64,000 nt of DNA, taken from positions 2,108,001-2,172,000 of the forward strand of contig CAWBUW010000012.1 in NCBI GenBank assembly GCA_963792075.1. The letters run 5' to 3'. A program made the position numbers and the translations under genes. Under the pieces are notes generated by a model. It searched no databases. It saw only the letters and a program-made list of their open reading frames with translations, and had not been told where the DNA came from. This DNA comes from CAWBUW01 sp963792075. Its GTDB lineage: Bacteria; Chloroflexota; Anaerolineae; Anaerolineales; UBA4823. Position 1 is the stretch's first letter. The number at the start of each line of letters is the position of its first letter. Shown here in pieces: positions 16,823-25,509 of this stretch.

Positions 16823-17773
16823 ATGCCTGCGCCGCGTTGTTCGTTGATCATCCGCTCCTATAATGAGGAGAAGCACATCGGGCGTTTGCTGGAGGGTGTG
16901 ATGCACCAGGGTATAGGCGACGTGGAGATCATCCTGGTCGATTCCGGCTCGACGGATGCGACCGTGGCGATTGCCACGCACTACCCGGTGCAGGTAATCA
17001 AGATCCGGCCGGAGGAGTTTACATTCGGACTCTCCCTCAACCTGGGCATCCAGCATGCCCAGGCAGAACGGATTGTTTTTGCCAGCGCGCATGTGTACCC
17101 TGTGTATCCGGACTGGTTGGAGAAACTGCTGGCGCCCTTTGCGGATGAACAGGTGGCGCTGGTATACGGCAAGCAGCGCGGCGGCGAAACGACGAAGTTC
17201 TCGGAACACCAGGTTTTTGCGCATTGGTTCCCCGAGCAATCTGTAGCGCGCCAATCGACGCCTTTCTGCAATAACGCCAACGCTGCCATCCGCCGAAAAA
17301 TTTGGGAGGAGCATCCCTACGATGAGAACCTGCCTGGCCTGGAAGATTTGAGCTGGGCAAATTGGGCGATGAGCCAGGGATATTTTATTGCCTATGCTGC
17401 CGAAGCGGAGATCATCCATGTGCACAACGAGACGCCGGGTGGGATATACAACCGTTACCGGCGCGAAGCCATGGCTTTCAAGCGCCTTTTCCCTCACGAG
17501 CGCTTTCGGCTGGTGGATTTCTTCCGCCTATCTGCGACGAATATCGGCAGCGACTTGTGGCATGCCTTCCGCCAAAAGAAAATCGGAAGCAGCCTGGGGA
17601 GCATTTTCTGGTTCCGCCTGATGCAGTTTTGGGGAACTTACCAGGGGTACCGGCATACCGGTCCGCTGACCTGGAAATTACGCCAGACCTTCTACTATCC
17701 ACGCAGCCTGGATGCCGCCGCGGCGGCGCAGAGCCGGGTGGTTGAGCCCATCCGTTACGATAAACAGGAGTAA
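16823..17773 (+). CDS. GT2-family glycosyltransferase
   Basis: The protein opens with CSLIIRSYNEEKHIGRLL and ILVDSGSTDATVAI, the standard GT2 donor-binding strands. The DXD region appears as FASAHVYPVYPDW, in which the Asp pair is replaced by SAH. Such substitutions occur in some GT2 branches. LPGLEDLSWANWAMSQGY is the usual ED motif for the catalytic base. A C-terminal extension of about 90 residues ends the protein. It is 10 nt from each neighbour. Confidence 0.78.
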   Translation: MPAPRCSLIIRSYNEEKHIGRLLEGVMHQGIGDVEIILVDSGSTDATVAIATHYPVQVIKIRPEEFTFGLSLNLGIQHAQAERIVFASAHVYPVYPDWLEKLLAPFADEQVALVYGKQRGGETTKFSEHQVFAHWFPEQSVARQSTPFCNNANAAIRRKIWEEHPYDENLPGLEDLSWANWAMSQGYFIAYAAEAEIIHVHNETPGGIYNRYRREAMAFKRLFPHERFRLVDFFRLSATNIGSDLWHAFRQKKIGSSLGSIFWFRLMQFWGTYQGYRHTGPLTWKLRQTFYYPRSLDAAAAAQSRVVEPIRYDKQE

Positions 17774-17782
17774 GGGAAGCTG

Positions 17783-18460
17783 ATGAATCAAACGCTCAAG
17801 ATTGCTGCACTGGTACCGATCCGGCACCATTCACAGCGTGTGCCGGGCAAAAATTACCGTCCCCTGGCAGGAAAACCGCTCTACCAGCACATTATTGGAA
17901 CCCTGTTGGCCTGCCCTGAGATTTCTACGGTCGTGGTGGATACGGACAGCCCGATCGTGCGCGATGGGCTGGCGCAGCATTTCCCACAGGTGCAGGTGTT
18001 GGTGCGCCCGGAACACTTGCGGGCAGATGCCGTCCCCATGAACGAAATCCTGGCTTATGATACCGGCCAGGTGGAGGCAGATTTCTATCTGCAAACGCAT
18101 ACCACCAATCCGCTGTTGAAAACCGAGACGGTGCGCCGCGGTTTGCAGCGTTTCCAGGACAGCTACCCGGCGTATGATTCGCTGTTTTCGGTCACGCGCC
18201 TGCAGACCCGCCTCTGGGACGAGCTGGGACGGGCAATCAACCACAACCCGGCGATCCTGCTGCAAACGCAAGACCTCCCGCCGGTGTACGAGGAGAATTC
18301 GTGCCTGTACCTGTTCAGCCGCGAGACGCTGTTGCGGCGGCGCAACCGGCTGGGTGAACGGCCGATGATGTTTGAGATGGATGCCTCAGAAGCCTGGGAT
18401 ATTGATGAAGAGTTGGATTTTCAAATTACCGAATTTTTAATGAAACAGCGAGGCCAGTGA
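17783..18460 (+). CDS. Acylneuraminate cytidylyltransferase-like protein
   Basis: This 225-residue protein belongs to the CMP-sialic acid synthetase family. The loop IRHHSQRVPGKNYRPLAGKP (residues 13-32) corresponds to the P-loop-like RxGSKxxPxKN motif, with changes (HHSQRV) typical of the more distant members. LQTHTTNPLL replaces the usual LQPTSP. It may activate a second acidic sugar. The stop overlaps the next gene (ATGA/GTGA). No phosphatase is fused here, unlike the copy at 13005. Confidence 0.75.
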   Translation: MNQTLKIAALVPIRHHSQRVPGKNYRPLAGKPLYQHIIGTLLACPEISTVVVDTDSPIVRDGLAQHFPQVQVLVRPEHLRADAVPMNEILAYDTGQVEADFYLQTHTTNPLLKTETVRRGLQRFQDSYPAYDSLFSVTRLQTRLWDELGRAINHNPAILLQTQDLPPVYEENSCLYLFSRETLLRRRNRLGERPMMFEMDASEAWDIDEELDFQITEFLMKQRGQ

Positions 18461-19443
18461 TGGAAAAAACAGGCAAGTTGGCGGTGCTTTTTTCTGCGCC
18501 TTATATGATCCCTTATCGAGTACGTTTCCAACCGTTTTTTGCGCATTACGGTTTGGATTTGATTTTCCCGCCGGTACAGGAACGCCTATCCGAGGCAGAA
18601 ATTCTGGAATGGGCCGGCCAGTTCGATGCCGCGGTATGCGGCGATGACCGTTTCACCGCCCGCGTGCTGCAGGCGTGTGCCCCGCGCTTGAAAGTGATTT
18701 CAAAGTGGGGGACGGGGGTTGACTCCATCGACCGGGTGGAGGCTGCCCGGCTGGGCATCCAGGTGCGCAACACGCCGAATGCTTTCACGCTGCCGGTAGC
18801 AGATTCAACCCTGGGGTATATGCTAGATTTTGTGCGCCGTTTGCATTGGATGGATCAAAAGGTAAAGCGAGGCCAGTGGGAAAAGATCCCGGGTCTTTCG
18901 TTAAGCGAATGCACCTTAGGCGTGGTAGGCGTGGGCAACGTGGGCAAAGCGGTGCTGCGCAGGGCGCGCGCTTTCGGGATGAAGCTGCTGGGCAATGATA
19001 TTATTCCCATTGCACCGGATTTCCTGCTGGAGAACAACGTCGAGATGACCGGCCTGGAGGATTTGCTGCGCCGGGCGGATTTTGTCAGCCTGCATCCGGA
19101 TCTGAACCCAACCTGTTACCACCTGATCAACGCGCAAACCCTGGCGTGGATGAAGCCCACTGCGGTGTTGATCAACACATCGCGGGGACCCGTGGTCGAT
19201 GAGCCTGCGCTGATTGCGACGCTGCAAACTGGCCGGATTGCAGGTGCTGCGCTGGACGTCTTCGAGGTGGAACCGCTGCCGGCGGACAGTCCACTGCGGA
19301 ACATGGAGCAAGTCATGCTGGCTGCGCATAATTCGAATTCCAGCCCGGCAGCCTGGGAACGTGTGCACCGGAATACGCTGCGCAACCTGTTGGAAGGCCT
19401 GGCGATCCCGGTGGATGAGGCGTTTGAAGACCTGGTGAAATAG
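18460..19443 (+). CDS. D-2-hydroxyacid dehydrogenase (SerA-like)
   Basis: The NAD-binding core has LGVVGVGNVGKAVLRRA, and the catalytic set appears as NTSRGPVVDE (Arg), FEVEPL (Glu) and LAAHNSNS (His). The substrate domain wraps both ends. The 327-residue length fits the phosphoglycerate dehydrogenase/glyoxylate reductase family without an ACT domain. Placed between a cytidylyltransferase and an SDR, it may act on a keto-sugar acid or make a hydroxyacid that decorates the glycan, not serine. ATG 18460 overlaps the previous stop. Substrate unknown. Confidence 0.8.
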   Translation: MEKTGKLAVLFSAPYMIPYRVRFQPFFAHYGLDLIFPPVQERLSEAEILEWAGQFDAAVCGDDRFTARVLQACAPRLKVISKWGTGVDSIDRVEAARLGIQVRNTPNAFTLPVADSTLGYMLDFVRRLHWMDQKVKRGQWEKIPGLSLSECTLGVVGVGNVGKAVLRRARAFGMKLLGNDIIPIAPDFLLENNVEMTGLEDLLRRADFVSLHPDLNPTCYHLINAQTLAWMKPTAVLINTSRGPVVDEPALIATLQTGRIAGAALDVFEVEPLPADSPLRNMEQVMLAAHNSNSSPAAWERVHRNTLRNLLEGLAIPVDEAFEDLVK

Positions 19444-19461
19444 TGGATTGTCAAATCTGTT

Positions 19462-19506
19462 TTTATTGTTTGTTTGAGCGCCGAAGGCGCTCAAACAAAC
19501 AATAAA
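19462..19506. repeat. 21-bp perfect palindrome
   Basis: The arms at 19462-19482 and 19486-19506 are perfectly complementary with a GAA loop. The arm starts TTTATTGTTTGTTTGAGCGC. It lies 18 nt after the dehydrogenase stop and ends 32 nt before the SDR start. There is no U-tract. The loop matches the one at 11383. Confidence 0.88.
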
Positions 19507-19538
19507 TTACCTTTGACAAACGAATAGGAGTTTTGTAA

Positions 19539-20318
19539 ATGGATAAGAATCAGAATAAAAAAGTAGTATTGATCACCGGTGCGGCAGGCGGGATTGGCCG
19601 CGCAGCGGTGAAGCTGTTCAGCCAGTATGGTTGGAGCGTGATCGGGGTTGACCGGCTCGCGCCAGCGGATTTTATTGAAAATTTCCCCAAGGATGGCAGG
19701 TTCATCCAGGCGGATATCTCGATTGGTGAAAACCTGGAGCGAATCTATGCAGAGGCGGAGCGTTTCAGCCCGCGCCTGGATGCGTTGGTGAACAACGCTG
19801 CGCTGCAGATCGCCAAGCCGCTGCTGCAGACCAGTGTCGAAGAGTGGGATGCGGTGATGGCCTCGAACCTGCGTTCGGTCTTCCTGGGCGTGAAGCTTGC
19901 CCACCCGCTGTTCAAAGCTGCGGGCGGCGGGGCGGTTGTGAATATGTCCTCGGTGCATGCGGTAGCGACCTCAGCCAATATTGCTGCGTATGCGACCAGC
20001 AAAGGCGGACTGCTGGCGCTGACCAGGGCGATGGCGATCGAGTTCGCGCCGGATAACATTCGCGTGAATGCGATCTTGCCTGGCGCAGTGGATACACCCA
20101 TGCTGCGCGCCGGGCTGGGGCGCGGCCACGTGGGGGCCGGCACGATGATCGAGCGGCTGGATAACCTGGCGCGCAAGACCGTCAACGGGCGCGTGGGCCA
20201 GCCCGAGGAGATTGCCCATGCGATCTACTTCCTGGCGGACAACACGCAGTCTTCGTTTATGACCGGGCAGGCGCTGATCGTGGATGGCGGCGCTACGGCG
20301 CGGTTGAGCACGGAGTAA
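19539..20318 (+). CDS. Short-chain dehydrogenase/reductase
   Basis: A classical SDR of 259 residues. TGAAGGIG is the nucleotide-binding motif, LVNNAALQ the NNAG-type motif, and NIAAYATSKGG carries the catalytic Tyr and Lys. The protein ends with a typical GQALIVDGG. An AGGAG box precedes ATG 19539. The gene follows the palindrome at 19462 and so may start a new transcript. Substrate unknown, likely a keto-sugar of the locus. Confidence 0.82.
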   Translation: MDKNQNKKVVLITGAAGGIGRAAVKLFSQYGWSVIGVDRLAPADFIENFPKDGRFIQADISIGENLERIYAEAERFSPRLDALVNNAALQIAKPLLQTSVEEWDAVMASNLRSVFLGVKLAHPLFKAAGGGAVVNMSSVHAVATSANIAAYATSKGGLLALTRAMAIEFAPDNIRVNAILPGAVDTPMLRAGLGRGHVGAGTMIERLDNLARKTVNGRVGQPEEIAHAIYFLADNTQSSFMTGQALIVDGGATARLSTE

Positions 20319-20320
20319 AC

Positions 20321-21148
20321 ATGAAGGCTACCTTGAAGAAAATCATCCCGGCTCCGCTTTGGAAGCTGGGATCAGACCCCTACTGGTGGTGGCGCAACCG
20401 TGGACAGCACACGGTAGGCCGCGCATTCAGCCCGCAGTGGCGGGAGAACCAGCGCCGCCTGGCAGCTTATCGCCAGCGCCACACCGGGCAGCGCTGCTTT
20501 ATCATCGGCAACGGGCCCAGCCTGAAGCAGACCGACCTCAGCAAGCTGCAGGGAGAGTTCACCTTTGGCTTGAACCGGCTTTACCTTCTTTTCCCGGAGC
20601 TGGGTTTCCAGACGACCTACCTGGTCTCGGTCAATGAGCTGGTGCTGGAACAGTGCGCCGCGGAGATGGCGGAGCTGGCCTTGCCGCGCTTTTTGACCTG
20701 GCGGGCGCGGCGCTGGTTTGGAGATAAACCGGCGCAGGATCCCAGGCTGATGTTCCTGGACAGCGATTTCACCGGCGACGAAGATTTCAGCGGTGAAGCT
20801 ACCGGGCGCTTGTTCGAAGGGTTTACCGTCACTTATGTTGCCCTGCAGTTGGCCTTTTACATGGGCTTCTCCGAAGCCATTTTGATCGGCGTGGACCATA
20901 GTTTCACCACCCAGGGACCTGCCAATACCACGGTAGTTTCCCAGGGGGATGACCCGAACCATTTCGCGCCGGGGTACTTTGGTAAGGGCTTTCGCTGGCA
21001 GCTTCCGGACCTGGATGGCTCTGAGCGGGCCTACCTGCTGGCGCGAGAAGCCTATGCGCGCGCCGGACGGCGCGTGGTAGATGCCACGGTGGGCGGGAAA
21101 CTGCAAATCTTCCCCAAGGCAGATTACCTGAGCTTGTTTAGCAAATGA
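20321..21148 (+). CDS. DUF115/GT42-like protein, candidate nonulosonate transferase
   Basis: The 275-residue protein contains CFIIGNGPSLKQTDLSKL (residues 59-76), FGLNRLY (82-88) and VSVNELVLEQ (102-111), then VALQLAFYMGFSEAILIGVD (173-192). These correspond in order and spacing to Campylobacter CstII (GT42 sialyltransferase) blocks GNGPSL, RCNQFYF, YNPSLF and the GYKEIYLSGID strand. The three Asn residues (64, 85, 105) match the CstII positions from memory. The DUF115/Maf family, which moves pseudaminic or legionaminic acid onto flagellin, shares this fold. A candidate base is His193 or His214. The gene is 2 nt after the SDR and overlaps the next GT2 by 4 nt. Confidence 0.65.
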   Translation: MKATLKKIIPAPLWKLGSDPYWWWRNRGQHTVGRAFSPQWRENQRRLAAYRQRHTGQRCFIIGNGPSLKQTDLSKLQGEFTFGLNRLYLLFPELGFQTTYLVSVNELVLEQCAAEMAELALPRFLTWRARRWFGDKPAQDPRLMFLDSDFTGDEDFSGEATGRLFEGFTVTYVALQLAFYMGFSEAILIGVDHSFTTQGPANTTVVSQGDDPNHFAPGYFGKGFRWQLPDLDGSERAYLLAREAYARAGRRVVDATVGGKLQIFPKADYLSLFSK

Positions 21149-22137
21149 ACCGCGCAAGACCCCTGGTCTCGATCATCACCCCGTCGTATAACCAACGCCA
21201 GTACCTGGAACAGACCATCCAGTCTGTGTTATGGCAGGATTACCAGCCGTTGGAATACATCATCGTGGATGGGGGATCCACGGATGGGAGTGTCGAGGTC
21301 ATCCAAAAATACGCCTCGCGCTTGGCGGCCTGGGTATCCGAGCCAGACCAGGGGCAAGCCGATGCGATTAACAAAGGTTTTCGCCAGGCGCAGGGGGAAA
21401 TCATTGCCTGGATCAATTCGGATGATTTGTACTACCGTTCGGATGTGATCAGCCAGGCGGTGCAGGCGCTGGAAGCCAACCCGCAGGTGGGGATGGTTTA
21501 CGGGGACGGGGTGATGGTGGATGCCGCTGGTTGCTTGCTGGATTGGCATGGCTACCCACAATACAACCTGGTGGATCTGCTCAGCTTCAATGTCCTTCTA
21601 CAGCCGGCGGTGGTCATGCGGCGTTCTGCGCTGGAGACAGCCGGCCTGTTAAGCACGGATTATCACCTGATCCTGGACCATTTATTGTGGGTCCAGATCG
21701 CGGCGCAGGGACCCATCCTGCATATACCGGAAACCTGGGCGGTAGAGCGCACGCACGAGGCAGCCAAAACGATGGCACAGGCCGGGCGATTTGTGGATGA
21801 GGCTTTCCGTGCCACGGCGGCGTTCAAGGAGCAGCCCAGGTTTCAGGAAGTATTGGTCAAGCATGAGCGGGACATCCTGGCTGGACTGCATCTCTTCGCA
21901 GGGAAACGCCTGATTGATGCCGGGCAGCCGCGGCAGGCATTGGGCTATTTCCTGCGTGCCGGGCGGTATTCGCCGCGTGCGCTGGGGAAAGTCTGGTATA
22001 AAGCAGTGCAGGCGCTGGGAGGCACGCTGGGCCTGACGCAGCTTTTCCTGGCCTACCGCCGGACGCGGCGGGCAGTGCAGCACCAGGCGCGCCAGCTTGT
22101 CGTGGATGAGCAGGGCGTGCGTTGGGAGGATGCTTGA
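21145..22137 (+). CDS. GT2-family glycosyltransferase
   Basis: This 330-residue GT2 has VSIITPSYNQRQYLEQTIQS, IIVDGGSTDGS and WINSDDLYYRSD (DXD-type SDD), followed by VYGDGVMVD. A C-terminal tail of about 110 residues is helical and basic. It overlaps the DUF115 gene and is directly followed (0 nt gap) by a related GT2, so the pair likely arose by tandem duplication. Confidence 0.82.
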   Translation: MNRARPLVSIITPSYNQRQYLEQTIQSVLWQDYQPLEYIIVDGGSTDGSVEVIQKYASRLAAWVSEPDQGQADAINKGFRQAQGEIIAWINSDDLYYRSDVISQAVQALEANPQVGMVYGDGVMVDAAGCLLDWHGYPQYNLVDLLSFNVLLQPAVVMRRSALETAGLLSTDYHLILDHLLWVQIAAQGPILHIPETWAVERTHEAAKTMAQAGRFVDEAFRATAAFKEQPRFQEVLVKHERDILAGLHLFAGKRLIDAGQPRQALGYFLRAGRYSPRALGKVWYKAVQALGGTLGLTQLFLAYRRTRRAVQHQARQLVVDEQGVRWEDA

Positions 22138-22915
22138 ATGGCAGTCCGAGTATCGATCATTACCCCCTCCTATAACCAGGCAGCATTTCTGGAAGCAACG
22201 ATCCGGTCGGTGCTGGAGCAAGATTACCTGGATGTGGAATATATCCTGGTGGATGGCGGCTCAACGGATGGCAGCCTCGAGATCATCCAAAAATATGCCA
22301 CCCGCCTGGCAGGGTGGGTATCGGAACCGGACCGCGGCCAGACGGATGCAATCAACAAAGGCTTTGCCCGGGCGAGCGGAGATATCCTGGCCTGGATCAA
22401 TTCGGATGATACGTACCAACCCGGCGCTGTGTCTGAAGCAGTGGCCTACTTGCAGGCTCACCCGGACGTAGGCATGGTGTACGGAGATGCCAATTTGATT
22501 GACGAAAATGGCTCCGTGTTGGGGCGTTTCCCCGCGCAACAAACGGATTATCGCGCGCTTGCTGCAGGGATCGGTGCATATCCCGCAGCAGGCCAGCTTT
22601 TTCCGCGCCAGCTTGTGGCGCCAGGTGGGACCCCTGGACAATTCGTTTTACTTTGCCATGGATTACGATCTTTGGGTGCGGCTGGCGAAGATCAGCCGTT
22701 TGGTTTACTATCCCCGGCTGTGGGCAAACTTCCGCCTGCACGGACAGGCGAAGACGATGGCCAGCGACGACCGCTGTTATCCGGAGATGCTGCGCGTCTA
22801 CCGGCGGGAGGGTGGCAAACCGTGGGGGCGGTTAGCGCTCAAAGCCTGGCTGCGCCCGCTGATCTACGCCTGGCTGCCGGTCCGATTGCGCATCTGGTTG
22901 CGCAATCGCGTGTAG
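22138..22915 (+). pseudogene. GT2-family glycosyltransferase, single frameshift
   Basis: The first part (22138 to about 22545) encodes VSIITPSYNQAAFLEATIRS, ILVDGGSTDGS and WINSDDTYQPG in a normal GT2 frame. The rest of the GT2 fold (QGSVHIPQQASFFRASLW through MDYDLWVRLAKISRLVYYP) continues in the +1 frame up to 22915. The shift lies near 22550, in a CGCGCGCTT stretch; skipping one base there rejoins the two parts as about 259 residues. Without repair the original frame runs to 22971 with an unrelated tail. It is either a real mutation or a base error; the protein is similar to its upstream neighbour. Confidence 0.8.
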
Positions 22916-22925
22916 GAGGCGTTTT

Positions 22926-23636
22926 TTGCTCAGTTACCTCCCCCGTTACTACCCGATCTGGCAGGAACTGAAACAATTCAGCCAGAGTCGCCCCGCCGGA
23001 GAAGTTGGGAAACAATACAAGCCAGTGGTGCTGGAAGTGGGCAGCGGGGCTGAAGGCCTGGCGCTGTTTTGGAAAGGGCCATTGGTGGGGGTGGACGTGC
23101 GCTTTAAACGCTGGCCAATGGCTCAAGGAGTCGCTGGTTCAGCACTGCGATTGCCTTTTGCGGAGGCCAGTTTCCCGCTTGTGATAAGTTGCGATATGTT
23201 GGAGCATCTTCCAGGAGAAATGCGCCAGGCGGCAGTTTTGGAAATGATCCGCGTGTGCGGCGAAAGCCTGCTGCTTGCTTTCCCGAGTGGGGCAGCGGCC
23301 TGGGGAATGTATCAAAGGCTGGCGAAGAAATGGGACCAGGTGCTTCCGCCGTGGCTGGAAGAACACCTGGTATTTGGGCTGCCAGCATCAGAAGATGTGG
23401 CTGGCTGGTTGCAGCAAGCAGGTTGGAAAGTGGAGACCCTGTGGTACAAATCGGCGGCGGAACATTTTCGCCGGATTTTATGGGAGCGTGCCGGCTTGCA
23501 GCGCTGGATCTCCTATCTGGCCGCGCGGGCTTTCGGACCGTGGCTGATCCGCCGGGAGCAGAACAGGGCGCCAGTGGATCCACTCCGGGTTTTAATCCAC
23601 GCACGGCGACCCAAGGACATGGTGATATGTCAATAA
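22926..23636 (+). CDS. Class I SAM-dependent methyltransferase
   Basis: The SAM-binding motif I appears as VVLEVGSGAEGLALFW (residues about 34-49), motif II as GVDVRFKRW, and motif IV as VISCDMLEHLP. This is the Methyltransf_11 pattern for small-molecule or sugar methylation. The start is TTG 22926, supported by AGGAGG just upstream. The 3' end overlaps the GNAT gene by 10 nt. It may methylate a glycan residue. Confidence 0.78.
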   Translation: MLSYLPRYYPIWQELKQFSQSRPAGEVGKQYKPVVLEVGSGAEGLALFWKGPLVGVDVRFKRWPMAQGVAGSALRLPFAEASFPLVISCDMLEHLPGEMRQAAVLEMIRVCGESLLLAFPSGAAAWGMYQRLAKKWDQVLPPWLEEHLVFGLPASEDVAGWLQQAGWKVETLWYKSAAEHFRRILWERAGLQRWISYLAARAFGPWLIRREQNRAPVDPLRVLIHARRPKDMVICQ

Positions 23637-24658
23637 AAATCGAGCTTTTCCCTTTAACAGATGCAAGTGATGGCCAATACCGGCAGTTCAATGCGTTCAA
23701 CAACCGGTTGATGGCTGAGCGGCTGCCAGATGACCCGCCCATACCTTTGAAGGATATGCTGGCGAACATCCGCACGATCCCGGATTTTGTGGATGTGCGC
23801 ATCTGGGCAGCCTGGGAATCAAATGGGGCGCTAGCCGGTATGGCCGGGTTCGAAGGGCTGCGAACTGAGGAAAACCGCCACCAGGTCACGATCTCGGTAT
23901 CCGTTTTACCCGAATACCGCCAGCAGGGGATCGGGTGGCGACTGTTGGCTCAGGTGGTAGAGGCAGCCCAGGCCGACCAGCGCCATTTGATGTTTACTCA
24001 GAGTTTTGGAGCGGTTCCGGCCGGCGAGCGCTTTCTAGAACGTTTGGGAGCCCTACGCGGTCTTGAAACGCATATCAACCAATTGACCCTGGCGAACCTG
24101 GACCGATCCCTGCTTCAGCGCTGGCAGGTGCCTGTTGCCGGCTTTGAGCTGGGTTTCTGGCCTGGGGCTTATCCGGAAAGTGAGCTACAGGCGGTAACGG
24201 CATTGACCGAGCTGACCAACCAGCAGCCGATGGGGGCACTGGATGTTGTGGATTTTCACTACTCACCGGATATCCTGCGCCAGGCAGAGCAGCGCCTGTT
24301 TGGCCGAGGGCGGCAGCGCTGGACTTACTTTGTGCGTGAGCAGGCTACCGGACTTTACGCGGGTTACACCGAAATTGTCTGGATGCCCGAACGGCCACGC
24401 GTCATCGACCAGGACATGACGGGCGTCTTCCCTCAATTCCGCACGCGGGGATTGGGCCGCTGGCTGAAAGCAGCCATGTTGGCGCGCATCCTGGATGAAA
24501 TCCCGCAGGCAAAATTTGTGCGTACGGGGAATGCAGATACCAACACGGCCATGTTGAGGATCAATACCGAGTTGGGCTTTCATCCCTACCTGTCTTCGTG
24601 CGTATGGCAGGTGGAGACAAAGCAAGCTGCGGCGTATATCTCGACGAAAGGATTTTAA
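23627..24658 (+). CDS. Tandem GNAT-domain acetyltransferase
   Basis: Two GNAT folds are joined in 343 residues. The first (about 1-150) has VTISVSVLPEYRQQGIGWRLL; the second (about 200-335) has GVFPQFRTRGLGRWLKAAML. Both show the R/Q-x-x-G-x-G acyl-CoA loop. The layout is like MshD and other double-GNAT proteins, in which one half is often inactive. The open frame extends upstream to 23189, but ATG 23627 is the start that fits the domain and overlaps the methyltransferase stop. The target amine is unknown. Confidence 0.78.
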   Translation: MSIKIELFPLTDASDGQYRQFNAFNNRLMAERLPDDPPIPLKDMLANIRTIPDFVDVRIWAAWESNGALAGMAGFEGLRTEENRHQVTISVSVLPEYRQQGIGWRLLAQVVEAAQADQRHLMFTQSFGAVPAGERFLERLGALRGLETHINQLTLANLDRSLLQRWQVPVAGFELGFWPGAYPESELQAVTALTELTNQQPMGALDVVDFHYSPDILRQAEQRLFGRGRQRWTYFVREQATGLYAGYTEIVWMPERPRVIDQDMTGVFPQFRTRGLGRWLKAAMLARILDEIPQAKFVRTGNADTNTAMLRINTELGFHPYLSSCVWQVETKQAAAYISTKGF

Positions 24659-24665
24659 ATTATTT

Positions 24666-25472
24666 ATGGACAAAAAAGATATTGTGGCATATAACCAGGC
24701 AGCCTGGGATAAAAATGTAGAAAAGGGGAATGTGTGGACGGTGCCGGTGACGCCAGAACAGGTGGCGGCGGCCCGGAGCGGGAAATGGTCCGTTTTATTG
24801 ACCGAAAGCAAGCCTGCACCACTTGAATGGTTCCCATTAGATGCAGCAGGGCATTTCCTGCCAGGTACGCGAGTCCTGTGCCTGGCTTCAGGAGGTGGGC
24901 AGCAGGGACCCATCCTGGCGGCTGCGGGGGCGCAGGTGACAGTGTTTGATAATTCCCCCCGCCAGTTAGAACGTGACCGCATGGTGGCCCAACGCGAAGG
25001 GTTAGCGATCGATACAGTGCAGGGAGATATGGCAGATCTATCTGCCTTTCCGAATGCGGCCTTTGACTTGATTGTGCACCCGGTCTCGAATGTGTTTGTG
25101 CCTGCGGTGCGCCCGGTTTATCGAGAAGCATTCCGTGTGCTGCGCCCATGCGGGGCGCTTTTGACTGGCTTCATGAATCCGGATCTGTATATCTTGGATG
25201 AGAATGAGGAAGAACAGGGGCGGATGGTGGTACGCTTCCGGTTGCCTTATTCTGACCTGGAAAGCCTTTCTGAAGAGGAAAGGCTGCGCATGTATGGCCC
25301 AGACATGGCGCTGGAATGGAGCCATACTCTGGAGGAGCAGATCGGCGGACAACTTGAGGCGGGATTCGTATTGACTGCGCTCTATGAAGAGCGTTCACCT
25401 CAGAGGGTAAGCGCGGAATACTTTCCCACTTACTTCGCCACGCGGGCCGTGAAGCTGGCAACCGGATCTTAG
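24666..25472 (+). CDS. Class I SAM-dependent methyltransferase
   Basis: The protein has RVLCLASGGGQQGPILAAAG (motif I with Gly-rich loop), VTVFDNSPRQLERD and FDLIVHPVSNVFV, a usual UbiE/Methyltransf_11 layout. It is 268 residues, 7 nt after the GNAT gene. The N-terminal YNQAAWDKNVEKGNVWTVPV is common in a group of methyltransferases of uncertain substrate. It ends the long plus-strand run; the next gene is 37 nt downstream. Confidence 0.78.
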   Translation: MDKKDIVAYNQAAWDKNVEKGNVWTVPVTPEQVAAARSGKWSVLLTESKPAPLEWFPLDAAGHFLPGTRVLCLASGGGQQGPILAAAGAQVTVFDNSPRQLERDRMVAQREGLAIDTVQGDMADLSAFPNAAFDLIVHPVSNVFVPAVRPVYREAFRVLRPCGALLTGFMNPDLYILDENEEEQGRMVVRFRLPYSDLESLSEEERLRMYGPDMALEWSHTLEEQIGGQLEAGFVLTALYEERSPQRVSAEYFPTYFATRAVKLATGS

Positions 25473-25509
25473 CGACTCTTTCTGGCCTTGGATCCGTTAT
25501 TACTTGCAT

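Noticed and set aside
22530..22570. Programmed ribosomal frameshifting in the GT2 gene
   Set aside because: No slippery heptamer or downstream structure fitting known programmed shifts is seen, and other genes in the window have similar single-base breaks.
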